The notes beneath the pieces were generated by a model, which saw nothing but the letters and a program-made list of their open reading frames with translations, was not told the DNA's origin and did not search any database. 64,000 nt of DNA from Euphorbia lathyris. Its lineage: Eukaryota; Streptophyta; Magnoliopsida; Malpighiales; Euphorbiaceae. The stretch spans positions 48,609,001 through 48,673,000 of the forward strand of contig NC_088916.1 of assembly GCF_963576675.1 (NCBI RefSeq), read 5' to 3'. This document shows positions 21,565-31,610 of this stretch, piece after piece. The position numbers and the translations under genes were made by a program. How positions within the stretch are numbered: position 1 is the stretch's first letter; each line of letters opens with the position of its first letter.

Positions 21565-23067
21565 TCATGTTGCTGCTTTCTCTGCTGCTATTTGCTTATA
21601 CATTCTGATTTCCTGTAGTAGAGAACTCAAGTCATTAGAAGATGATCCACATTTTTCCATTGCTTTTTTAGCCAATTCAGCTAGTCTTCCTGCTCTTTTT
21701 CTCATCTCTACTACTTCTTCTTCTTTATCACTCATCAATCTTCTTACTGCTATCTCTATATGTTTTCTGCTTAAGCATGGCGAATCATCGGATGCCCAAA
21801 TTTTCCAATTCTCATTCCCAGCAGGAATTCCGAATTTAACCACCTGTGTTACAAGCTTCTCATTGTAAAATTGGTCTGCAAATAGAGGCCATGTTACCAT
21901 AGGCAACCCTGCAGAAACCCCTTCCAGAACTGAATTCCATCCGCAGTGAGTTAAGAACCCTTTAATTGCAGGATGCTCTAATATTAGCACTTGAGGAGCC
22001 CATCCTTTTATGATCATTCCCTCACCTTTTTTCTTCAATTTATCCTCAAATCCTTCAGGCAACCACCATTCTTCCTCATTGTTTACATTCTCCTTATTCG
22101 ATTTTACAACTTTTCCTACAACCCAGATGAACGAGTGGCCTGAATTTTCTAGTGCACAAGCAATCTCTAAAGTTTGATCCCTGCTGAATCTATTCAAGCT
22201 TCCAAAACATACATAGATTACAGAATTGGGTTTTCTTGAATCAAGCCAATGAAGGCAGCTATGCTTGCTTGCTGTTTTTTCCCCTCTTTCAATTTTATCA
22301 TCCGTGTGTTTATTGAATAGGGATACAGGACCTAAATGCCAAGCTTTAATTCCTGTAACATTTGTGAAATGATCAGCATAAGCAGGCTCCAACTCGTAAA
22401 AACTATTCACCAAAACCCCAAAACTTTTCTTCTCAGCCTCCTTCAGTTTATCAAACAAATGGGAGAAATCCGTAGTGCTTTTCACAATATCTGGAAGTTG
22501 AGATTTTGTAAGGAGTACCTGATCAGGCAATCCTGGAACCACAAATCTCTCCGTCTCCGACGAAATTGAATCATGAGGCCGATATTTTTCAATGCTTTGA
22601 GAAACACAAAGATTGAAGAAACCGCTACCACTAAAAGCGAGCCTAGGAATCCCAAGTTCATTAGCAACATCAACAGTCCAAGGGAAAAGATAGTCAGAGA
22701 CAATGCAATTAGGGCGATGGTTTCGAAATAGCTTTGTAATCTCAGGCTCAAGCATCCCAATTCCGTGATGGAGTTTAATTGAAATCTCCGGTGTAGGAGC
22801 GGCAGACAAATTCTCGCAACCTAGAGGTACACCGGCTTTAGCAGAAGGGAAAGGGATAATCAGGAGTGAAATGTGTCGGCCGGAATTGAAATCACGATCA
22901 ATAGAATGGTTGAAGGTGGTAGAATTAGAAGGGGTAGTGATAATGGTGACTTTGAGACCATTAGCAGCAAAAAGCCTAGCCATATCGACCATAGGCATCA
23001 TGTGGCCAGGAGCCATGTAAGGAAGGAACATGACATGAAAAAGACCATCTTCAGGTTGAGCAGCCAT
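21565..23067 (-). CDS. UDP-glycosyltransferase, UGT73-like
   Basis: Single-exon family-1 plant glycosyltransferase of 500 residues that should transfer a sugar from a UDP-sugar to a small acceptor in the cytosol. The N-terminal catalytic His lies in YMAPGHMMP (residue 22), with its likely Asp partner in IVSDYLFPW (residue 125). The C-terminal PSPG sugar-donor box is complete: 44 residues from W356 (WAPQVLILEHP) through FLTHCGWNSVLEG to FADQ (Q399). The final Gln is the residue usually linked to UDP-glucose use. The motif style, including the CGWNSVLEG box and SSNDLSSLLQEI near the end, resembles the UGT73 group, which includes scopoletin, flavonol and abscisate glucosyltransferases. The acceptor cannot be told from sequence. 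An in-frame upstream ATG at 23127 would add 20 poorly conserved residues, so I prefer 23067. It is intact, with no stops. Confidence 0.93.
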   Translation of the reverse strand: MAAQPEDGLFHVMFLPYMAPGHMMPMVDMARLFAANGLKVTIITTPSNSTTFNHSIDRDFNSGRHISLLIIPFPSAKAGVPLGCENLSAAPTPEISIKLHHGIGMLEPEITKLFRNHRPNCIVSDYLFPWTVDVANELGIPRLAFSGSGFFNLCVSQSIEKYRPHDSISSETERFVVPGLPDQVLLTKSQLPDIVKSTTDFSHLFDKLKEAEKKSFGVLVNSFYELEPAYADHFTNVTGIKAWHLGPVSLFNKHTDDKIERGEKTASKHSCLHWLDSRKPNSVIYVCFGSLNRFSRDQTLEIACALENSGHSFIWVVGKVVKSNKENVNNEEEWWLPEGFEDKLKKKGEGMIIKGWAPQVLILEHPAIKGFLTHCGWNSVLEGVSAGLPMVTWPLFADQFYNEKLVTQVVKFGIPAGNENWKIWASDDSPCLSRKHIEIAVRRLMSDKEEEVVEMRKRAGRLAELAKKAMEKCGSSSNDLSSLLQEIRMYKQIAAEKAAT

Positions 23068-23145
23068 GTTTAAAATTGGGGGGAAGAAAGACAAGTTTGA
23101 AGGAAGAGGAGGAAAATGGGGAAGCATTAGAGCATCCCCAGATGT

Positions 23146-23148
<3 letters not shown>

Positions 23149-23189
<41 letters not shown>
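23149..23189. repeat. Poly(T) tract of 41 bp upstream of the UGT
   Basis: An uninterrupted homopolymer about 80 bp upstream of the UGT start (poly(A) on the gene strand). The flanks gatgtaac and gttacttttt are short inverted matches, hinting at a MITE or retroposon tail. It would lie in the UGT 5' UTR or core promoter. Confidence 0.9.
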
Positions 23190-23190
<1 letters not shown>

Positions 23191-23541
23191 TTACTTTTTA
23201 AAAAGTTATAACCAACCATGGTTGTGGACAAAATTAGTTTGTTACCAACTTTGCAACAAACAATAATTATTACCAATAAAAACTATAAACTATCCAAACA
23301 AAGAGAATGTGATATAAATATAGTGGTTGTTACCAATAAAAGGGAGAGTATATAATTTGGAGAGTGATAAAAAAAAATTAATTTTCTTTTATGGTCCACC
23401 AATTCCATTTACTCGGTATACAATCAATAAAGTAAGTCGATAATTTCATTTTCAGTCCAATTTATTTAATTAATAATTTTTTTACACTATCAAATATTGA
23501 AATAACAAAGGCTCTAGTGGCTTGTAACTTTTAAGGGTTAT
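23190..23541. other. UGT upstream region
   Basis: AT-rich sequence that should contain the UGT promoter. I see no convincing TATA or regulatory element beyond A/T runs. Confidence 0.4.
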
Positions 23542-25413
23542 GTAGGGAGTAGTAGAATGCGGGGGGCTGTCCCATTTTATCGGGATATGAATTTGTTAGA
23601 TTGAATTGATGGTGTTTACTGTTGATGTCTGCCTCAACGATGAGGAACTCACTACTAGTTTTTCATAGTTATACAGTTTTAACAAAACTACTTCAATATG
23701 CACACGTTTTTTTAACATATCCAAAAGACAATGAATTTATTTGGATTTGTTTGTTATTATGATTACTTCGCAACAAGGTTGTAAAAAAAGTTAGCCGTTA
23801 ATCGGGTGGACACGATCTTTGGAAATTATTCTGAGATTAATTTGAGATTAATCGGGTATTAATCATATTTGTATTTTTTTTATTTTCATTATATAAATTA
23901 TTATATAAATAAATTAAAATATGAATTATACTGTGTAAAAATAGTAATATAAAATATTTAGAAAAGAAAAACATATATATTTTATTACTATTTATATTAA
24001 TGTCCTTAAAAAAAATTTAAAAAAGTCAACAAAATAACATTTGTAACAAAATGTATCAAAATAAAATCAATATAATACATTTGATAGTTTAAGGTATTTT
24101 TATTAGTTTTTTTGTTATTTAATATTTTATCTAAAATTAAAAAAAATTGACATAAAATTTAAGGATAAATTTTTTTAAAAGAACCGTTTAGGATCATATG
24201 GAAGCTGCCTCAGACCATCCAAGACCCTAAACAGATTTATGCCAAGTGACTGGAAGAAATAGGAACGGTGTTCTAAAAATCTCCCCTAGCCGATTTTTAG
24301 AACACTGCAAATTATTATTTTTATGAAATAAACACCATTACCCTTTTTAATTATAAGTAATTGCTAATTATTAGAGAATTTGTGTTTTCTGGGTGTTTGT
24401 TAGAAGGAATATAAGTGGTGTAAAAGTCTAATTTGTCCCTAACAAATTTTATTATTTATTCCATTTTTTGTTTCTTCAAATTTAGTAGGGAGTAGTAGAA
24501 TGCGGGGGGTTGTCCCGTTTTATCGGGATATGAATTTGTTAGATTGAATTGATGGTGTTTGCTGTTGATGTCTGCCTCAACGGTGAGGAACTCACTACTA
24601 GTTTTTCATAGTCATGCAGTTTTAACAAAACTACTTCAATATGCACACGTTTTTTTAACATATCCAAAAGACAATGAATTTATTTGGATTTGTTTGTTAT
24701 TATGATTACTTCGCAACAAGGTTGTAAAAAAAGTTAGCCGTTAATCGGGTGGACACAATCTTTGAAAATTATTCTGAGATTAATCGGGTATTAATCATAT
24801 TTGTATTTTTTTATTAAATAAATTATTATATAAATAAATTAAAATATGAATTGTACTGTGTAAAAATAGTAATATAAAATATTTAGAAAAGAAAAACATA
24901 TATATTTTATTACTATTTATATTAATGTCCTTAAAAAAATTTAAAAAAAAGTCAACAAAATAACATTTGTAACAAAATGTATCAAAATAAAATCAATATA
25001 ATACATTTGATAGTTTAACGTATTTTTATTAGTTTTTTTGTTATTTAATATTTTATCTAAAATTTAAAAAAATTGACATAAAATTTAAGGATAAATTTTT
25101 TTAAAAGAACCGTTTAGGATCATATGGAAGCTGCCTCAGACCATCCAAGACCCTAAACAGATTTATGCCGATCGACTGGAAGAAATGGGAACGGTGTTCT
25201 AAAAATCTCCCCTAGCCGATTTTTAGAACACTGCAAATTATTATTTTTATGAAATAAACACCATTACTCTTTTTAATTATAAGTAATTGCTAATTATTAG
25301 AGGATTTGTGTTTTCTTGGTGTTTGTTAGAAAAAATATAAGTGGTGGAAAAGTCTAATTTGTCCCTAACAAATTTTATTATTTATTCCATTTTTTGTTTC
25401 TTCAAATTTAGTA
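23542..25413. repeat. Direct tandem duplication, unit about 943 bp
   Basis: Copy 1 starts at 23542 and copy 2 at 24485, both with gtagggagtagtagaatgcg. Copy 2 ends at about 25413. The copies are nearly identical apart from scattered substitutions and small indels, for example a missing repeat of gagattaat in copy 2. No coding potential. Neither unit has TG...CA ends or inverted termini that I can see, so tandem segmental duplication is more likely than an LTR pair. Confidence 0.85.
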
Positions 25414-25544
25414 TACAGTATTTCAAGTATTTATTAATTTTAATCTTTCAACTTTTCAAAATTTAAGTTTGACCATATATAATGTGGAATGAAATTAATT
25501 AAATTTAATTTATTCTCTTAGATATATTCGGTGGCGGAGCCAGA

Positions 25545-26306
25545 TTAATATATGAGGGGGCCAATTTTAGTCTTACGGACAGTGTCAAAGTTAGATTTAT
25601 AGAGTTGAGGAAGGTTTTCTGAAGTCCAACCCATTAGGGGTGAAAACTTATTTGTTTGGCCTCCAACACTTTTGTGTGCAAGATTTAAGAGTGGATCTCG
25701 TAGAGATCTTGGGCTAGCAGTGCTAGAACTATAATCTGACACTCCGGTCAGCTGGAACCATGCTGCTTTTGTGGTCATGGGTTTTTCAAAACCCGAGACC
25801 GCGTCTTTTGGGCTATAAACTCCCATACAAGCCGCTATCTGTGCCTCACGGATGCGATAAGCTTTCCCGTTCAGTCGGAAGGAGTACCAGTCACTACTCT
25901 CAGGTGGTTCTTTCCTTAGGGAGCATAGAAACTCTAGAGTATAGTTGTCGTAAGCGACAGTTCTTTTTGTGGCTAGGTGAAGCCAGCCTTGGGACCTCAG
26001 GATTTGCTTGAAATCCTTATCCAGTCCTAGAGAAGCTAAATAGCTTTAGTCAATGATAACTCGGGGGGAATGGTCTTGCCTGGCAAAACGTTTATACTTA
26101 TCCCCCTCTTCCTCACTAATTAAACCGAAAGGAGAACCATACTTATCTTGCAAGGCGTCAATGAACTCAACGTCGGATTCGGCCTCGTTTTCTATAACAA
26201 CCTTAGCTTTGCCTTTTCTGCCCATAGTACCTGAGAATAAGAAGGAAGACCAAAACGGACTAGTTAGAACACGCCTAAAATTATACCAAACCACCCAAAT
26301 AACCAA
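25545..26306 (-). pseudogene. ATHILA ORF-1-like (third ORF of Gypsy element)
   Basis: A methionine at about 26223 follows a cag-like acceptor and opens with MGRKGKAKVV, then FIDALQDKYGSPFGL. After stops near 26046 the same type of protein continues (QILRSQGWLHLA, EFLCSLRKEP, WYSFRLNGKAYRIREAQIA, then the open frame at 25826). The order, a basic start, a GW motif, an EFL motif and an FRLNGK-like motif, resembles the plant ATHILA ORF-1 family. Its function is unknown in the family. The frame is broken and its 3' end is lost at 25545. Confidence 0.55.
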
Positions 26307-26899
26307 CCCATAAACCTGATTAAATACAAGATTAGAAGCTTATGGACCAAAATGTAAGATTTTGGTCCCTAAAATAGAGTAATTAACCTGTAACTCTTAA
26401 TACGTGCAAAATTAGTGAGGCCCAGCGACCAAAATATGTTAAGAATGTGAAAAAGGGGTCTTATTGATAAGTTTTTAGTTATAAACTGCATAGTTGAATT
26501 TCTGGGCTAAAAAATGGAGGATTTACCCAAATTGAGCAATTTCTCCAAAAATCACAAATTAGGAACTCAAATCATACCCAAAGCACATATTAATCATCAA
26601 GAAGTCATAAATGTGCAAAAGGACCAAGAGAAAACAAGCAAACAAGTCAAAATTGAAAAAGAGATAATAAAAAAAACCTAAAAACCTAGGTTTACCTAAT
26701 AATCAAAAATCAATGTTCTAAACTAAAATCTAACCTTAGAATCGTGCATGAAATCAAAAATAGGTAAGAATCCATACCTTGTTTGTTGATTTCGGTTAGA
26801 AACAAAGATTTGGGGGTTAGGGTTGTGAAAAGGAAAAAAGAGAGATAAGGAGAAAGAAAGGAAGAAGATGAAGAAGGGGGATGAATGTTCATCCCCCTT

Positions 26900-26917
26900 A
26901 TATATATATATATATAT
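26900..26917 (-). promoter_or_regulatory. TATA-like element ahead of the ORF-1 leader
   Basis: On the minus strand a TATATATA run is followed at once by AAGGGGGATGAACATTC and a long pyrimidine-rich leader leading to the ORF-1 start about 680 bp away. GC-rich inverted motifs lie just upstream (26950-27010: gtcgagctgggc, cagctcggcgagct). It could be an internal promoter or merely a microsatellite. Confidence 0.35.
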
Positions 26918-27375
26918 TTTAGTTCAGGATTTTTTTAAAAATCCGGAACGTTGCCCGTCTCGGTCGAGCTGGGCGGCAGTGCCCAGCTCGGCGAGCTAGG
27001 CCTCCTGGGCGAAAATTCGCCCCTTTTTTTTAACAAAACAGAGAAAAAGTGAAAAACATATACGAGGGTTCAAAAATTGACAATCGAAAAGAAATAAAAT
27101 GGAAAAGATAAAACAATCAACAAAATCCATAAAAAGAGAAATAAAAATTGAAAGCTTAAATGATTGTTCAACTTTTGAATTAAAACCGGGGAAAATCCGA
27201 TTTTTCCCCCCTTAGTCAATCCTTTCTCAGGATTTTGGATTCTTCTCCGTTGTGCTTGGGAGAGAACCCTACGACCTTTTCTGTCTGTCCCTATTGATCT
27301 GAGCTACCTTATTGCTCAGATCCTTGCAGAAGGCTTCATTATTAGCAAGCCTAGCCAAAATCTCTTTCAGGAGAG

Positions 27376-28655
27376 TCACCACTTTGTTAGATTCCTTGGA
27401 AGGTGGCATAGGCCCTTGGTTCTGCTGCTAATATGGGGGCATGCCAAGCCCCTGCTCTCTATGCTCTTGGACAAAGTCGTTGGGAGGTCTAAGCACATTT
27501 TGATTCGAGTTCCCGTAGGATAAGTTCGGGTGCTGAGGCCTTCTGTAGTTGTTGTTGTTGTAGGAGTTGTAGTTGTTATTGGGGTTGTAGTTGTTATAGT
27601 TCTGGTTGTACCTCGGTTGTCCCCCAATGTAATTGACCATCTCCAGCGAAAGGGCTACCTGCTTGAAAGTCCTTTCCATGGTGGTCGCCGCCACAATGCA
27701 CATAGGTGGGAGGTTGGCTGAACTTAGCCAACAGGACGTCCATTTTTTTACTCAGCTCCGCAACAACTGGGCTCTATTCTTGATCTTCCACAGCAAATAC
27801 CCGCTGCCTTGAGGGGCCAGCGAGTTTCTCCTCTTGCCACTGCACACTCTTCCTTGCCAGCTCATTGATCATATCATACTCTTCTATTGCAGTCTTCCTA
27901 AACAGATCTCCACCCGCGGCGGAGTCCACAGTAGCTCGGTTAGTGGGCGTCAAGCCGTGATAGAAAATGCTCACCAACTGGTGTTTAGGTATGTCATGAT
28001 GAGGGCACATGCGTAACATTTTTCTGAATCGGGTCCAAGATGTGTGGAGTGCTTCGTGCTCAGGTTGGTGGAATAAAGTGATTTCACCCCTCAACATCAC
28101 TGTCTTTGAGGGAGGAAAGTAGTAGGACAAGAACTCCTTCTCCAATCCTGTCCATGTGGTGATTGACCCGGGCTCTAGTGTTCTCAGCCATTCTAGAGCT
28201 TGCCCAGTTAATGAAAATGGAAATAGCTTCAGCCTGGCAGTATCTTAGGGAACCCTATTTGTTCTCGCAGTGTCTGCGCACATCAGAAAGCGATCCAGAT
28301 GATCATTTGGGCTTTCATGTGCTTCTCCTCCAAACAGTCCCATTTGTTGAATCAAGTGGATTATGCCCGACTTAATTTCATAGGTGTTAGCTGAAATGTT
28401 TGGGGCAGCGATCCCAGACAGGTGCTGGTGTCGGTGTGGTGCTAAGATTTCGCTCATCGAGCGAGTGTCAACTCCCAGTTCAGTGTTCTCATTGTTCCTG
28501 TTATTGTTAGGAATGTTGATCTTAAGACCAACCATCTTGATTGGCTTAGTGATCTCGTCTGGCTTGGTAGTCCCGATTTGCTTGCTCCTGCGAAGAGTAC
28601 GTTCAAGTTCAAGGTTAAGAGGGACACACGGTATTTCCGCTGATCGAGTATGCAT
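27376..28655 (-). pseudogene. Gypsy (Athila-like) gag pseudogene
   Basis: Capsid-like Retrotrans_gag features are visible: IKSGIIHLIQQMGLFGG, DHLDRFL, FSLTGQALEWLRTL, SITTWTGLEKEFLSYYFP, GEITLFHQPEHEALHTSWTRF and IFYHGLTPTNRATVDSAAGG. Downstream is an Asn/Tyr-rich linker (NQNYNNYNPNNNYNSYNN) that follows MVNYIGGQPRY, as in Athila gag. An in-frame stop sits at 28245-28247, another at 27774, and frame changes occur in 27376-27703. The nucleocapsid knuckle region is degenerate. The original role was the virus-like particle shell; it is now non-functional. Confidence 0.85.
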
Positions 28656-28914
28656 ATGCTGAAAAGAAAGAATAAAATAAAATAAACATGTTTTCCTTAG
28701 AGAAGGAAAGTATAATTATCTAGTATACAATTTCATCATACAGTTTTATTATACAATATTACATAATCCTATATGAATATTTTAATTTGCTTTTGGCGAA
28801 ACAAGTAATATAAGTTTTTACGAGACAACATGCCACATTCGTATGACATATACACAGAAATAAAAAACGTATAACCTAATTTATTCGACATATAAACAAG
28901 TATACGTTTATATA

Positions 28915-29040
28915 TTGACAAGTATAGATAAACAAGTATAAAGAATTATGTATCGACATGTATTATACGTTTATATATTGACAAGTATAGATAAAAAAGT
29001 ATAAAGAATTATGTATCGACATGTATAAACGATATAAACA
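28915..29040. repeat. 63-bp tandem duplication in Gypsy leader
   Basis: Two near-identical units beginning gacaagtatagataaa at 28917 and 28980, each containing aagaattatgtatcgacatg. Confidence 0.8.
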
Positions 29041-29108
29041 AAGATATTCACAAACGAATGCCTAAACTAACAAATCGACATTTGGTTCGATATTGCAGAA
29101 GAAATAAA

Positions 29109-29126
29109 TCCCCGGCAACGGCGACA
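29109..29126 (-). promoter_or_regulatory. Primer-binding site (tRNA-Asp type)
   Basis: The plus strand reads tccccggcaacggcgaca, complementary to the Athila/Tat-type tRNA-Asp binding site with small mismatches. It lies 6 bp inside the LTR. Confidence 0.75.
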
Positions 29127-29132
29127 AAAACT

Positions 29133-30704
29133 TAATGCGCCTCCCGTACAAGGCTCACTAAGGGATAAGTGTACCCCGTCGTTATCAAGTAATAAAATTT
29201 GGACAAGTCCAGGTATCGAATCCACAGGATTTATTCCTGCAACTATCGAGCTACTTGGTCTCAAGTGTTATCTATGCTATGTGGGTTTTGAGTTTGTTTT
29301 GTATAACTTAGTCTACTCCTAGTTGAGTTACTCTACTCCTAGCTAAGTTATTCTAATTCTAGGTAAGTTATTCTACTCCTAATTAAGTTAAACTACTCCT
29401 AGGTAATCTTTCACTAATGCAATTACCCGAAGGAACATGGAATGATACGATAATAATGAAGATAGAATTGCTAAGGCAATTGATTAAAAACCTAACCCTA
29501 GTCACTTGTACTCGAGGCGATTAACCCTACTTATCCTTCTGATGTCCCTAGCATGTGATTCCTTTGTAAGGGCGATACTAGCTCTAAGGCTCATCAATTT
29601 GGGCCTCATCAACTAAGAGGTTGTCAATCCCTTAGGCTCTGACTAGGTCAGATTCGGCTTGCAATATGTGCCAACTTAATTTTTGGACTTTTTAATGAGT
29701 TAAACCAATCAAGCAAAGCGTAAGACAAAGATTAAATCAATGAATCAATATGAACAGAACAAAAACTATAATATTATTAAAGATGGAGAGAAATTGTTAC
29801 ATGTATGCAATTAGCCTAGGATTCATAGACTGTATCAAGCGTTTAAACAAACTATGAAAAAGTTTGAGAAAATCCCTTTCAGGGAACCTGTCTACTGCTG
29901 CAGGCGTCTTCCTAGGACTTAAAGACGGACCTTGAACAATCCTCGGTGGGTGGAGCTTCAGAAGTTCTTCAATGGAGGTTGAAGGAGATGGAGGAGGTGG
30001 AGAGGATTCTTCAAGGGTGAAAGCTAAGGAGAATTACAAGAATGAAAGATATCTAATTTACAATTGGAAAGTCCTATTTATAGTCGCGGTTCGGGCCCTC
30101 TTTCTGACCTAATTCATTTCCTTTTGTAGGTGGAAAGATGTGGGGTCGATCGTGGAGTCGTGGGGGCAGGAATCAGTCTTTTGACTGATTCCCGCAGGTC
30201 AGCTCGCCCGAGCTGGCCCCTTAGGGGCCTGGTCACCAGGCTGGCAGTGCCAGCTCACCGATCTGGCCCCAAAAAGGCCATTTCAATGAGCGGGAATGCC
30301 CAGAATGCCTTACACGACTGCCGGATGTCCCGAAACGCAATTTTCGCCCGAACTCATTCCTGTTTTAACCTGCACACGAACGTAAACTCCAAATAACATT
30401 AGTTCCGAGGCTAAATTGACTCGCTAATCGCTTGTTTTGAGTAAACACTCCGTTTGGTGCGACTTTTGGCGGACCAATTAGCCATAAAAGATAATGGAAA
30501 TTTTATGTACATGCTAATTTGGCCATTTTTGCCTCAAATAATCAGAAAACGAGCCTAAACAATGAAAAGTAAATAGAACATATACAATTTCTAACTAACT
30601 CACACAAAAGCATATAAATGCGAGAATTGCTCGCTTATTCATAAAATAACGCTAAAAATCGTCCTAAACCCGTACCCAAAGATAGGGGTTTTTGACCCCT
30701 ATCA
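29133..30704 (-). mobile_element. 5' LTR of the Athila-like element
   Basis: On the minus strand it starts TGATAGGGGTCAAAAACCCC (its own short palindrome) and ends GCGCATTA, a mutated form of GCGCATCA in the solo LTR. A TATA box (CTATAAATAGG, about 30073-30083) marks the promoter. GC-rich dyads at about 30190-30270 lie upstream of it in U3. The length of 1572 bp is close to the solo LTR without its insertion (about 1.61 kb). Confidence 0.8.
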
Positions 30705-31610
30705 TTGCACCGCTGCAATGGCGTTCAATTTGCCTTTGATGGAGTCCATATGATGAACCATGTGCAGGTGAAGGTCAGCCATTCTTTCAAGAAACTCCTT
30801 CTTAGGCTGCTGAGAGGCGAGTGAGATTAGTACATTCATCAGCTCCTTAAGACCTTTAAGTTCGTTCAGAAGTTGCGTGACGTTTATCAGTTGAGTTGGT
30901 TCAGTAGAAGAGGATTCAGCAGCACTAGCTCGAGACAGATTGATGTCGTTAATGAGAGTAGAAGCTGAAAGAAGGATTCTTCTTCCAGATTCAGTTGCAT
31001 CTAAGAATCTCAAAGGATCAACTTCATCAGTATGCGGTGAAGTCTCAGGAGCTAGGTCCTTGTCAACAGCAGATATTGGAGTTTGAGGTTACTGGATAGG
31101 AGTTGTATTATTGATGCGCGCTTGATCAGAGTTCGGAGCGGCATTATCAGTGGTGGTACCGTCAGCGATAGCTGACAAGATCAGCAGTATTATTCACTTG
31201 CTCAGTGTCAACCGGGAGCTGAGCATATACTTGTGGTTGTATTTGCTCATGGTTGTCTTGGGCATGTGAGTCTTCAATTGCTTGCTCGTTGAGTTGAACA
31301 GCAGAAGCATCGATCACTTGCTCATTAGTGGTTTCTTGTAGAGCAGTGGTGTCGGCATATGGATGGCCCATGTTGGGTTCAGAATTGGCATGTTCCTGAG
31401 TGCCAGAAACAGAGGTTTGTTTTTCCATCACTTGTTGTTGAGTCAGTTCAGGTGGACTTGTGCAAAAGGTGAAGTCCAGATTCGTAAGGTCAACAATAGT
31501 ATCTCGAGGAGGAGAGTCATCAAGAATGTCGAAGACAGCGGGCTTGAATGACTTCCTTTTATACCTCTTGTCCTTGTGTCCCTGATGATGTTTGGACTTG
31601 GAGGGGATGG

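Larger units (their letters stand above)
25545..30704 (-). mobile_element. Athila-like Gypsy retrotransposon remnant
   Basis: In minus-strand order: 5' LTR (29133-30704), tRNA-Asp type primer-binding site, a leader with a 63-bp tandem duplication, a gag pseudogene, then, with no protease/RT/integrase in between, a promoter-like region and an ATHILA ORF-1-like pseudogene that breaks off at about 25545. No 3' LTR is seen. It joins the Copia env-like region at 30704/30705, so it inserted there or replaced the Copia 3' end. The same LTR family appears as a solo LTR at 31611-33811. Confidence 0.75.

Noticed and set aside
23067..23127. Upstream ATG extending the UGT by 20 residues
   Set aside because: The added residues are low-complexity, and family members start close to the second Met. 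The catalytic His position fits the shorter form.
23542..25413. LTR pair of a small retrotransposon
   Set aside because: The copies are directly adjacent with no internal domain, and lack TG...CA ends, a primer-binding site and a target-site duplication.
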